NCBI GenBank assembly: GCA_045650025.1
Contig: JAZRQR010000191.1
Span: 1 to 20,426, forward strand
DNA: 20,426 nt
From: SVQP01 sp045650025
GTDB lineage: Bacteria; Bacillota; Clostridia; Oscillospirales; CAG-272
Direction of reading: 5' to 3'
The translations under genes were made by a program, and so were the position numbers. The notes beneath the pieces were generated by a model. The model was not told the origin of the DNA and searched no databases. It was given only the letters and a program-made list of their open reading frames with translations. How positions within the stretch are numbered: position 1 is the first letter of the stretch; each line of letters begins with the position of its first letter. Below are positions 6,096-13,646 of this stretch, piece after piece.

Positions 6096-7279
6096 ATTTT
6101 GCGTATTGGTTACTTGGTTACGTTGTGCTGTGCGTGCCGCGCGGGAGTGCGGAGCACGTGCTCAACCTTTGCATGCGCGGCGGCATTGTGTATCTGGACG
6201 GCGGCAGCGATGCCTCGTATCTGCGCCTTTGTCTGCGCACGGGGCATGCGCGCAGGCTATGCGAGTCTTTGGCGGGCGCGGACGTACTGCACAAGGTCGA
6301 GCGTCGCGGTGGCTTGCCGCAGCTGGTGCTTGGGCTGTGCCGCCGCCCGGGAATTTTGCTCGGTGCTTTGTGTGCGCTTGCGCTGATCGTTGCCTCGGAG
6401 TGCTTTGTGTTTGACGTGCGGGTGACGGGCAACACCACCCTGACCGAGCGCGAGGTCAAGGAGCTGCTTGCCGCGCAGGGCTTTGCACCGGGCACGTTTT
6501 TGCCGGGGCTGGACACCGATGCCTTGGAAAATCGCGTCATGCTGTCCACCGATAAGATTGCCTGGCTCTCGGTCAATCTGCGCGGCAACGTGGCAAACGT
6601 GGAGCTGGTGGAGCAGCGCGTGCCCGAGCCGGTGCAGACCTTGCGGCCGGCGCACGTGGTGGCGGCGCGCAGCGGCGAGGTGGTGTCGGTCGAGCTGTAT
6701 CGCGGCAACGTGCTGGTCATGGCGGGGCAGCAGGTCAAAAAAGGAGAGATATTGATCGCTGGGGTATACGACAGCGCAGCCACCGGATTTCGCTTCACGC
6801 GTGCCGCCGGGCAGGTCAAGGCAAGAACGGTGTACGAGTTCCGGGTCGAGATCCCGTACGAATACGAGAAAAAAGTGTACACGGGGGAAAAATATGCGAA
6901 AAAATCGTTAATTTTTTTCTCTTTTCCCATAAAAGTTTTCGAAAATACTGGAAATTGCGGTGCATTGTATGATATAATATATATCGTGGAGAACTGTAGC
7001 CCCGTGGCAGGTGTCGACCTGCCTTTGGCTGTGTATACCGAGCGGTATCTGCCCTATACGGTAGAGACCGAGACGCGCAGCCCCGAGGCAGCGCTGACCC
7101 TGGCTTACAGAGAGCTTGCCGAGCAGATCCAAAGTGCACTTGGTGATGGTGAGATCCTGCAAAAGCACATTTACACCGAGATCGGCGAGAGCGGTGTGGT
7201 GCTGCGTGCCCAGGTGACCTGCATTGCCGATATTGCCGCCGTGCAGGAATTTGAAATCGACGTAAAAGACAAAACATAA
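6092..7279 (+). CDS. yqfD: Sporulation protein YqfD
   Basis: A single-pass membrane protein of 395 residues, a mother-cell sporulation protein of unknown reaction. The N-terminal cytoplasmic part (about 1-85) is followed by a membrane segment near 86-106 (GILLGALCALALIVASECF). Then comes a POTRA/FtsQ-like start, FDVRVTGNTTLTEREVKELLAAQGF, and a beta-rich outer region with ARSGEVVSVELYRGNVLVMAGQQVKKGEIL, which resembles a barrel-sandwich. The C-terminus has the YqfD signatures DLPLAVYTERY and LREL-like helices. Codons near 6893-6985 are much richer in A+T than the rest of the gene; the frame stays open there and the protein looks continuous with the family. It is coupled to yqfC by an ATGA overlap and ends 11 nt before phoH. 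Confidence 0.92.
   Translation: MNFAYWLLGYVVLCVPRGSAEHVLNLCMRGGIVYLDGGSDASYLRLCLRTGHARRLCESLAGADVLHKVERRGGLPQLVLGLCRRPGILLGALCALALIVASECFVFDVRVTGNTTLTEREVKELLAAQGFAPGTFLPGLDTDALENRVMLSTDKIAWLSVNLRGNVANVELVEQRVPEPVQTLRPAHVVAARSGEVVSVELYRGNVLVMAGQQVKKGEILIAGVYDSAATGFRFTRAAGQVKARTVYEFRVEIPYEYEKKVYTGEKYAKKSLIFFSFPIKVFENTGNCGALYDIIYIVENCSPVAGVDLPLAVYTERYLPYTVETETRSPEAALTLAYRELAEQIQSALGDGEILQKHIYTEIGESGVVLRAQVTCIADIAAVQEFEIDVKDKT
6949..6978 (+). promoter_or_regulatory. Possible vegetative promoter inside yqfD for phoH-ybeY-era
   Basis: An extended -10 element TGATATAAT (6970-6978) matches the TGnTATAAT consensus exactly. An 18-bp spacer separates it from a weak -35, TGGAAA (6949-6954, 4 of 6). It sits in the AT-rich patch of yqfD, about 310 bp ahead of phoH. 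It would supply the essential downstream genes in growing cells when the sporulation promoter is silent. The -10 match is seen; activity is inferred. Confidence 0.45.
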
Positions 7280-7290
7280 AGGAAGAACCT

Positions 7291-8322
7291 ATGGAACAAA
7301 GAATTATCAAGGTAGCCTCCTCTGAGGATACCGCCGCCATTTTCGGTAGCTATGACGTCAACGTGCGTGCCGTGGAGCAGACCTTTGGCGTGCAGGTGCG
7401 CAACCGCGCAACCGATGACGGAGGCGACAGCATTATCGTATCGGGCACCGACCGCGAGCAGATCAATAAGGGCGCTGCGGTGATCGAATATCTTGCCGAT
7501 ATGATCAAGTACAGCCAGCTTTCCGAGCAAAGCGTGCGCTACGTCATTGACATGGTGGACAGCGGCAAGGCGCGTGAGCTTGCAGAGCTTGGTGACGATT
7601 GCATTTGCGTGACCACCAAGGGCAAGCCCATCAAGGCAAAAACGGTGGGACAGAAGCAGTACGTGGAGGCAATTCGCAAAAACACCATCATTCTGGGTGT
7701 CGGACCTGCCGGTACGGGTAAGACCTTTTTGGCGGTTGCCATGGCGGTCAAGGCGCTGCGTGACCGTCAGGTATCGCGCATTATCCTGACCCGTCCTGCT
7801 ATTGAGGCGGGCGAAAAGCTGGGCTTTTTACCGGGTGACCTGCAAAGCAAGATCGACCCCTACCTGCGTCCGCTTTACGATGCGCTCTTTGAAATGCTGG
7901 GCGCGGAAAACTATGCGCGCCAGGTGGAGAAGGGCATTATTGAGGTAGCTCCCTTGGCGTACATGCGCGGACGCACCTTGGACGATTCGTTTATCATTCT
8001 GGACGAGGCGCAGAACGCCACACCCGAGCAGATGAAGATGTTTCTGACCCGTCTTGGCTTCCGCTCCAAGATGGTGGTCACGGGAGACCTGACCCAGACC
8101 GACCTGCCCTCGGGGCAGAAATCGGGTCTTGCCGAGGTGGTCAGGATTCTGGACGGCATTGAGGACATTGCCTTGCACCGCTTTACCGAAAAGGACGTGG
8201 TGCGCCACCGCCTGGTACAAAAGATCATTCTCGCATACGAGAAATACGACAGTGAAAAAGCAGAGCACAGATCCAAGGACAAAAAATATCACTATGCAAG
8301 AAAAGAGGATGCACACAAATGA
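7291..8322 (+). CDS. phoH: PhoH family ATPase (PhoL type)
   Basis: A cytoplasmic P-loop ATPase of 343 residues of the PhoH/PhoL family, linked by context to RNA and ribosome metabolism. It has an N-terminal KH-like part (about 1-100) with the strand-rich VRAVEQTFGVQVRNR. The ATPase core follows: Walker A GPAGTGKT (138-145) with K144, and Walker B FIILDEAQN with D238-E239. RPAIEAGEKLGFLPGDL and TGDLTQTDLP are family hallmarks. The C-terminal tail is lysine-rich. An AAAGGAAG ribosome binding site precedes the ATG. It overlaps ybeY by 4 nt, the usual arrangement in bacteria, where the two act near 16S rRNA maturation. Confidence 0.95.
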   Translation: MEQRIIKVASSEDTAAIFGSYDVNVRAVEQTFGVQVRNRATDDGGDSIIVSGTDREQINKGAAVIEYLADMIKYSQLSEQSVRYVIDMVDSGKARELAELGDDCICVTTKGKPIKAKTVGQKQYVEAIRKNTIILGVGPAGTGKTFLAVAMAVKALRDRQVSRIILTRPAIEAGEKLGFLPGDLQSKIDPYLRPLYDALFEMLGAENYARQVEKGIIEVAPLAYMRGRTLDDSFIILDEAQNATPEQMKMFLTRLGFRSKMVVTGDLTQTDLPSGQKSGLAEVVRILDGIEDIALHRFTEKDVVRHRLVQKIILAYEKYDSEKAEHRSKDKKYHYARKEDAHK

Positions 8323-8819
8323 GACGCAAGATGCTGTTAAAGATCTATTTTGAAAACGAGCAGGATATCATGCCCGTGACCTACAAGCTCAAGATTTTGC
8401 TGCGCCGCGCCATTGAGGCAACGCTGGATTACGAGCAGTTTTGCAACGGCTGCGAGGTATCGCTGACCTTTACCGACAACATGGGCATCCGCGAGCTCAA
8501 CCGCAAGTTCCGCGAGATCGACCGCGAGACCGACGTGCTTTCCTTCCCGCTCTTTGATTACGAGGGCGAGGGAGAGGAGCCCGTGCTGGACGAGATCCGT
8601 AACAACCTTGGCGATATCGTGATCTCCTTGGAAAAGGCTTGGGGACAAGCCCAGGAGTACGGTCACTCCTATGAGCGCGAGGTGGCATTCCTTTGCGTGC
8701 ACTCCATGCTGCACCTGCTGGGCTACGATCACGAGCGCAGCGAAGAGGACGACGCCGATATGCGTGCAAGACAGTCCGAGATCATGAAGCTGCTGGGCCT
8801 GGAGGTACATAGCACATGA
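8319..8819 (+). CDS. ybeY: Endoribonuclease YbeY (rRNA maturation factor)
   Basis: A zinc-dependent RNase of 166 residues for 16S rRNA 3'-end maturation and ribosome quality control. The catalytic zinc site H-x3-H-x5-H is intact in HSMLHLLGYDHE (H128, H132, H138). The conserved LNRKFREIDRETDVLSFP and LGDIVISLEKA blocks are present. I chose the ATG at 8319, which overlaps the phoH stop (ATGA) with AGAGGA just ahead; an ATG at 8331 would give the common MLLKIYFENEQ start and cannot be excluded. It overlaps the next gene by 4 nt. Confidence 0.96.
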   Translation: MRRKMLLKIYFENEQDIMPVTYKLKILLRRAIEATLDYEQFCNGCEVSLTFTDNMGIRELNRKFREIDRETDVLSFPLFDYEGEGEEPVLDEIRNNLGDIVISLEKAWGQAQEYGHSYEREVAFLCVHSMLHLLGYDHERSEEDDADMRARQSEIMKLLGLEVHST

Positions 8820-9346
8820 TGGACGGACGAGAGCCCGAAAAACGCGAAAACCCCTATAAAAAGCAAAACCCCTACAAAAAGCAGCCCAAGGCAGAAGAGG
8901 CAACGGTCGGGCAGACCGAGACCTTTGTAACGCGCAACGTCAAGCTGATCACCTTTCTTGTATGCGTTGCCGTATTTCTGGTCTTTCTTGGCCCCTTGAG
9001 CGTCTGGCGTATTTCCGAGCTGGTCAAAGCCAAGGAGGCGGCGGAGCTGGAGGAAACCTACATGTCGCTGAACGCGTTGCTTGCCATTGCCGACAAGGGC
9101 AGCGCCGCGAGCTGGAAGGATTTTCGTTCGTTTGGCAAGAACGAGAGCGTCAACGATAAGGACGGGTACGTCAGCTGGACGCTGCAGGTCAAGGATGAGC
9201 CGTTTTACGTCATCGTAGGTGGCTACGGCACTACCAATCCGCCCGCAACCATTCGCGTCTATAGCCTGATCTCGGGTGAGTACGCAGACCTGTTCCGTGA
9301 CGACGTGCGTGCGTTTGTGGAGCAAAATCAGATCAATCAAAACTAA
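8816..9346 (+). CDS. Uncharacterised single-pass membrane protein between ybeY and era
   Basis: A protein of 176 residues that I do not recognise. The N-terminal 42 residues are polar and basic and contain a perfect tandem repeat NPYKKQ-NPYKKQ (residues 12-23; the DNA at 8849-8884 is an 18-bp direct repeat with two changes). A membrane segment follows at about 43-63 (KLITFLVCVAVFLVFLG). The remaining ~110 residues are predicted outside the membrane, with a helix rich in K and E, then a beta-rich end (YVSWTLQVKDEPFYVIVGGYG, then ATIRVYSLISGEYADLF). No catalytic motif is visible. It starts in an ATGA overlap with ybeY (ATG at 8816 or 8819) and ends 12 nt before era, so it belongs to the same transcript. 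Confidence 0.85.
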   Translation: MMDGREPEKRENPYKKQNPYKKQPKAEEATVGQTETFVTRNVKLITFLVCVAVFLVFLGPLSVWRISELVKAKEAAELEETYMSLNALLAIADKGSAASWKDFRSFGKNESVNDKDGYVSWTLQVKDEPFYVIVGGYGTTNPPATIRVYSLISGEYADLFRDDVRAFVEQNQINQN

Positions 9347-9358
9347 AGAGGATAACTA

Positions 9359-10243
9359 ATGAGAAAAACAGGATTTATCGCAATCGTGGGCAGACCCAAC
9401 GTAGGCAAGTCCACGCTGCTTAACGCAATTTTGGGCGAAAAGGTGGCAATCGTGTCCTCCAAGCCCCAAACCACCCGTAACCGCATCACCGGCATTCATA
9501 CCGTAGGCGAGGATCAGTACGTATTTATCGATACCCCCGGCATCCACCGCCCGCAGAACGAGCTGGGCGATTACATGGTCAAGGAAGCCAACAGCACCAT
9601 GTACGAGGCTGATGCCGTGATCATGGTGGTGGATACCGGCAAGGAGATCACCCGCGTGGAGGAGGATATTATTACCTACCTCAAGAGAAGCGGCGTGCCC
9701 TGCGTGCTGGCGCTTAACAAGATCGATATGTATAACCGCGAGATCGTGGCAAAGACCATTGCCGCGTATGCGGACAAGCATTCCTTCTCCGCCGTCGTGC
9801 CGATCTGCGCCAAGAACGGTAAGGGTGTTAAGGAGGTGCTGGACGAGTGCAAGCCCTTCCTGTCTGAATCTCCCTGGTATTTTCCCGAGGACATTGCAAC
9901 CGACCAGCCCGAGAGACAGGTGGCTGCCGAGTTGATCCGCGAAAAGCTGCTGCGCACGCTGAACAAGGAAGTACCGCACGGTATTGCCGTTGTGATCGAA
10001 AAGTTTGAGGACGCACGCACGCTGGTCAGCATTTACGCAACCATTTACTGCGAAAAGGCTTCGCACAAGGGCATTATCATCGGCAAGAACGGTGAGGAGC
10101 TCAAGCGCGTCAGCACCTATGCGCGTCAGGATCTGGAGGCGCTGCTGGGTACCAAGGTATACCTGAATCTGTGGGTCAAGGTCAAGGAAAACTGGCGCGA
10201 GAGTGCGGCAGCGGTTTCCAACTTCGGTTATAAGCCGGAATAA
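9359..10243 (+). CDS. era: GTPase Era
   Basis: A GTP-binding protein of 294 residues that binds the 3' end of 16S rRNA and helps assemble the 30S subunit. The GTPase motifs are all present: G1 GRPNVGKS (11-18), the G2 region SSKPQTTRNRITGI, G3 DTPG (58-61) and G4 NKID (120-123). The C-terminal KH domain carries the loop GIIIGKNGEELK (from about 238). Length matches the family. Placement behind ybeY and ahead of recO is the usual Firmicutes order. A short ribosome binding site, AGAGGAT, precedes the ATG. Confidence 0.97.
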   Translation: MRKTGFIAIVGRPNVGKSTLLNAILGEKVAIVSSKPQTTRNRITGIHTVGEDQYVFIDTPGIHRPQNELGDYMVKEANSTMYEADAVIMVVDTGKEITRVEEDIITYLKRSGVPCVLALNKIDMYNREIVAKTIAAYADKHSFSAVVPICAKNGKGVKEVLDECKPFLSESPWYFPEDIATDQPERQVAAELIREKLLRTLNKEVPHGIAVVIEKFEDARTLVSIYATIYCEKASHKGIIIGKNGEELKRVSTYARQDLEALLGTKVYLNLWVKVKENWRESAAAVSNFGYKPE

Positions 10244-10256
10244 AAAACGAACAATT

Positions 10257-10303
10257 GTAGGGGCGAATATTTCGGCAGAGCCGAAATGCCGAATCGCCCG
10301 TAC
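10257..10303. repeat. Palindromic intergenic repeat, copy 2
   Basis: In the 93-bp gap between era and recO. Outer arms GTAGGGGCGA (10257-10266) and TCGCCCGTAC (10294-10303) pair with one mismatch. Inner arms ATTTCGGC (10269-10276) and GCCGAAAT (10280-10287) pair perfectly around AGA. The left half matches the element at 708-750, while the inner arms differ on both sides in a way that keeps pairing. It will be transcribed if era and recO share an mRNA. Confidence 0.78.
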
Positions 10304-10336
10304 GGATCGTATTCCAAATGAAAGGAGAGCAACCAT

Positions 10337-11158
10337 ATGCAAATGAGTGTGGACGGACTTGTCACGCGCGTGCAAAGCACGGGCGATCACGACAAGCTTT
10401 TACAGATTCTGACCGCCGAGCACGGTAGAATTTCGGTCATGGTCAAGGGTGGAAAATCACTCAAAAGCCCTGCAATGGCGTGCTCTCAGCTGTTTACTTA
10501 CGGCAATTTTGAGCTATACCGCAAGGGGGACTTTTACTGGATGCGACAGGGAAGCGTGCTCAACGCGTTTTACGATCTGTCCTCCGATATTGTCAAAATG
10601 AGCCTTGGCGTGTACCTTTGTGACGTGGCAAACGAGCTTTCCGACCGCGATGAGCCTGCCGAGGAGCTGTTGCGCATGTTGCTGAATTCGCTTTACTTAA
10701 TCGGGCGGGAAAAGAAGCCGCAGGAGCTGATCAAGGGCGTGTTTGAATTGCGCGCGGCTGCCATTTCGGGTTATCTGCCCGAGCTGGATGCCTGCTGTCG
10801 CTGCGGCAGCGTGGACGAGCGGCTTAATTATCTGGACGTGATGAACGGCCGCTTGCTTTGCGCCGAGTGCCTGTCGCGCCAGTCCAAGCTGGTGCGCACC
10901 CCCATGGTGGGCGCAGATGCGGACGGCGACCGCGAAAAGAGCGTGCTTTGCGCCATGACGCCTGCCGTTACGGCAGCCATGCGCTACGTGCTGCACGCCT
11001 CGGTCGAGCGCGTCTTTTCCTTTGAGCTTGCCGATGCCGAGGACGTGACCGAGTTCTCGCGCACCGCGCAGACCTATCTGCTCAACCACTTGGGCAGGGG
11101 ATTTGACTCGCTGGAGTTTTACGAATCGGTCAAGCCGAAGGGAGGCAGTCGTGGATAA
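10337..11158 (+). CDS. recO: DNA repair protein RecO
   Basis: A recombination mediator of 273 residues that works with RecF and RecR to load RecA on gapped DNA. The N-terminal OB fold is seen in DGLVTRVQSTGDHDKLLQILTAEHGRISVMVKGG, followed by the helical domain (LYLIGREKKPQELIKGVFELRAAAISGYLP). The zinc motif is intact: CCRCG (C153 and C156) and CAEC (C175 and C178). AAAGGAGA lies at a good distance from the ATG at 10337; an ATG two codons later is possible. The next gene starts inside its last codons, suggesting coupled translation. Confidence 0.95.
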   Translation: MQMSVDGLVTRVQSTGDHDKLLQILTAEHGRISVMVKGGKSLKSPAMACSQLFTYGNFELYRKGDFYWMRQGSVLNAFYDLSSDIVKMSLGVYLCDVANELSDRDEPAEELLRMLLNSLYLIGREKKPQELIKGVFELRAAAISGYLPELDACCRCGSVDERLNYLDVMNGRLLCAECLSRQSKLVRTPMVGADADGDREKSVLCAMTPAVTAAMRYVLHASVERVFSFELADAEDVTEFSRTAQTYLLNHLGRGFDSLEFYESVKPKGGSRG

Positions 11159-12557
11159 GAATCATATTTCCGCTATGCTGGACGGCGTGGATCGCTATCC
11201 CTTCCATATGCCGGGTCACAAGCGCAACGTAGCGCTTTCGGGCGGCGATTTTCCTTACGAGCGCGACATTACCGAAATTACGGATAGTGATAATTTACAC
11301 GACATGAGCGGTGTGATCCTTGACGAATGCAACCGCGCGGCGCGTCTGTTTGGCGCTGCGAGTGCGCATTTGCTGGTCAACGGCTCAACAGGCGGTCTTC
11401 TTGCTGCCATTCGTGCCCTTGCGGGGCATGATCGCGCGGTGGTCGTGGCGCGCAACTGCCACAAGTCGGTGTACAACGGCATAGAGCTTTGCCGCTTGAA
11501 GCCGACCTATCTGTATCCCAAAATGGATGCAGAGAGCGGCATTTGCGGCAGCATTACGCCTGTGCAGGTGGATGCAGCGCTTTCCGATGCGCCCGATGCC
11601 AAGCTGGTCATCATCACAAGTCCCACCTATGAGGGCGTGATCAGTGATATTGCGGGTATTGCTGCGGTTGCACACGCACGCGGCGCATGCCTGCTTGTGG
11701 ACGCGGCACACGGCGCGCATTTGGGCATTGGTGAGATGCATGCGCATCCCATCACGCAAGGCGCGGATATTGCCATCTGCTCCTTGCATAAAACGCTGCC
11801 TGCTCCCACGCAGACTGCACTTGCATTGGTGGGCAAGACCTGCCCCGATGCCGCGGCGTTTGCCGCACAGCTGGCGGTGTTCCAGACCTCCAGCCCCTCC
11901 TATATACTCATGGAGCAATCTGCGCGCTGCATCCGCTTGCTGGAGCAGCAGGGAAAGGCACTTGTAGCGGCATGGATGACGCGTATTCACGCCTTTGAGC
12001 GCGAGGTGTCGCACATGACCAAGCTGCGCCTTTGCTTTCGCGGTGAGTTACCGCCGTATATCGAGGCATACGACATAGGAAAGCTGGTCATCAGCACCCG
12101 CGGCACGTGCCTTACGGGGCACGCGCTGGCAAAGATCTTGCGTGACGAATACAACATTGAAGTGGAAATGGCGGCGGGGGATTATATCATTGCTATGACC
12201 TCGCTTGCCGATACCGACGAGGGATTTTTGCGCCTTGCGCGTGCGCTTTGTGAGATCGACATTCGCATTGAAGCGGATTTTTTGACCTCGATTCGAACGT
12301 TCCCGCAATTGCATACCGTGTATGCCCCTTGGCAAGCAGCGGATATTCCGCAAGTCAGTGTGCCGACCGCACAAGCGGACGGTTGCGTGGCAGCCGAGTA
12401 CGTGTGGGCATATCCCCCCGGCATTCCGCTGGTAGTACCCGGTGAGCTTGTAACGGGCGAGCTGCTGGCAACGCTCGCACAAATGCAGAAAAGCGGCACC
12501 GAGCTGCATAGCACCGGTGGCGGCGTGCCCAAAACCCTGCGTGTTCTGGAGGACTGA
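11151..12557 (+). CDS. Orn/Lys/Arg decarboxylase family PLP enzyme (YaaO/SpeA-like)
   Basis: A PLP enzyme of 468 residues of the short, fold-type I form of the ornithine/lysine/arginine decarboxylase family. It shows PFHMPGHKRN near the N-terminus, ASAHLLVNGSTGGLLAAI, LVDAAHGAHLG with D184 and H187, and SLHKTLPAPTQTA with K214 as the expected PLP lysine. The C-terminal motif AYPPGIPLVVPGE is a family hallmark. Substrate (arginine, lysine, ornithine or another) cannot be read from sequence. I set the start at GTG 11151, with GGGAGG 5 nt upstream and an 8-nt overlap with recO; an ATG at 11103 has no clear ribosome binding site and would overlap recO by 56 nt. It is followed after 1 nt by the next gene. 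Confidence 0.88.
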   Translation: MDKNHISAMLDGVDRYPFHMPGHKRNVALSGGDFPYERDITEITDSDNLHDMSGVILDECNRAARLFGAASAHLLVNGSTGGLLAAIRALAGHDRAVVVARNCHKSVYNGIELCRLKPTYLYPKMDAESGICGSITPVQVDAALSDAPDAKLVIITSPTYEGVISDIAGIAAVAHARGACLLVDAAHGAHLGIGEMHAHPITQGADIAICSLHKTLPAPTQTALALVGKTCPDAAAFAAQLAVFQTSSPSYILMEQSARCIRLLEQQGKALVAAWMTRIHAFEREVSHMTKLRLCFRGELPPYIEAYDIGKLVISTRGTCLTGHALAKILRDEYNIEVEMAAGDYIIAMTSLADTDEGFLRLARALCEIDIRIEADFLTSIRTFPQLHTVYAPWQAADIPQVSVPTAQADGCVAAEYVWAYPPGIPLVVPGELVTGELLATLAQMQKSGTELHSTGGGVPKTLRVLED

Positions 12558-12558
12558 T

Positions 12559-13623
12559 ATGGCAAAAGCATTACATATTCAATACGATTTTATTCCAAGT
12601 GAGATCCTGGATCCCGCTACCTCTGCAAGTCGCATTGCGCTGATGCAGGCGGCGGGCGTGGAGACGGTTTGGCTGGACGTGTATGCGTACGGCAACCGCC
12701 TTGCCACCAAGCAGGAGATCCTTGACGCTAAGGCGCTCCTTGAAAGCCACGGCTTTGAGGTGCAGGTGGTCACCGTGCCGGTTGGACACGGCGGTGCTGC
12801 TTTGCTTGGCGATGCGGGTGACCCCGGCGTACCCGGGCATTGGCAATTGCGCGTCAATCCCGACGGCTCGCCCATGCCTTTTACCGCCTGCGTGCGCAAC
12901 CAAGCCATGCTGCGCGAGAGTCGCGAGGTGGCAGAGGAGCTGTATGCCATGGGCTTTACCAAGCTGTTTTTTGACGATGATCTGCGCGTGGGACATTGGG
13001 GCAGGGAGCTGCGAGGCTGCTGCTGCCAAACCTGTATGAGCGCGTTTTATCAAAAATACCCGCAGTATGCGCACTTGTCCGCGCCCGATATCTTTTCTTT
13101 GGCGACCGAGGGAGACGATTTGTGGAACGCATGGTGTGACGTACAATGCGATGCGATTCTGGAGTTTATGCAAAAAACGGTGCCCACGGGCATGATCCCC
13201 GGCATTATGGTCATGCATAACGGCGACAGCCGACACGGCGCGGATATCACGCGCATCAAAAATGCCTTCCCCCGGGTGTTGTTCCGCGTGGGTGAAGCGC
13301 ATTTTGGAGACCACGAGTTTTGCCGCGAGGGCGCACAGCGCGAGATCCTTTGCTCGATCGGCACACACCTGTCGCTGATCGGGGATGCTGCATGCGCGTA
13401 CAGCGAATCCACCGTATATCCCGAAAATGCACTCTCGCCCGAAAATCTGGTGCAAAAGCTGCGCCTGGAGATCGGCGCAGGATTGCGCAATCTGTTTTTG
13501 ATGAGCGGGTTCTTTTTCCTGGGTCAGCCTTACTGGCAAGCCATTGCCAAGGATCTTCCGGAGCTGGAGGCGCTGGCGCAAGCACCCCGGGTGAAAGAGT
13601 CTGAAACGGAATTTGTCTGGTAA
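12559..13623 (+). CDS. Uncharacterised protein, possible TIM-barrel glycosidase-like fold
   Basis: A protein of 354 residues with no signal peptide, so probably cytoplasmic. I cannot name the family. The pattern of strands followed by helices (GVETVWLDVYAYG near 33, FEVQVVTVPVG near 66, FTKLFFDDDLR at 133-143, GMIPGIMVMHNG, RVLFRVGEAHFGDHEF) suggests a TIM barrel. FFDDDLR followed by the cysteine cluster CCCQTC (154-159) resembles hypothetical glycoside-hydrolase-like proteins in which a C-x-C..C motif follows the acidic strand end. D139-D141, E of GEAHFGD and E of YSESTVYPEN are candidate acidic residues. This is a guess from layout. It begins 1 nt after the decarboxylase stop, with GGAGG upstream, and ends 23 nt before the CotH lipoprotein gene. 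Confidence 0.6.
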   Translation: MAKALHIQYDFIPSEILDPATSASRIALMQAAGVETVWLDVYAYGNRLATKQEILDAKALLESHGFEVQVVTVPVGHGGAALLGDAGDPGVPGHWQLRVNPDGSPMPFTACVRNQAMLRESREVAEELYAMGFTKLFFDDDLRVGHWGRELRGCCCQTCMSAFYQKYPQYAHLSAPDIFSLATEGDDLWNAWCDVQCDAILEFMQKTVPTGMIPGIMVMHNGDSRHGADITRIKNAFPRVLFRVGEAHFGDHEFCREGAQREILCSIGTHLSLIGDAACAYSESTVYPENALSPENLVQKLRLEIGAGLRNLFLMSGFFFLGQPYWQAIAKDLPELEALAQAPRVKESETEFVW

Positions 13624-13646
13624 ATGTAAGTAAACGGAGGACCGAT

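Noticed and set aside
6893..6985. The AT-rich patch in yqfD as a small insertion or a frameshift scar
   Set aside because: The frame remains open and the protein before and after fits YqfD without a gap; no direct repeats flank it. An internal promoter explains it better.
11103..11150. An upstream ATG for the decarboxylase
   Set aside because: No ribosome binding site is seen and it would overlap recO by 56 nt, while GTG at 11151 has GGGAGG 5 nt ahead.
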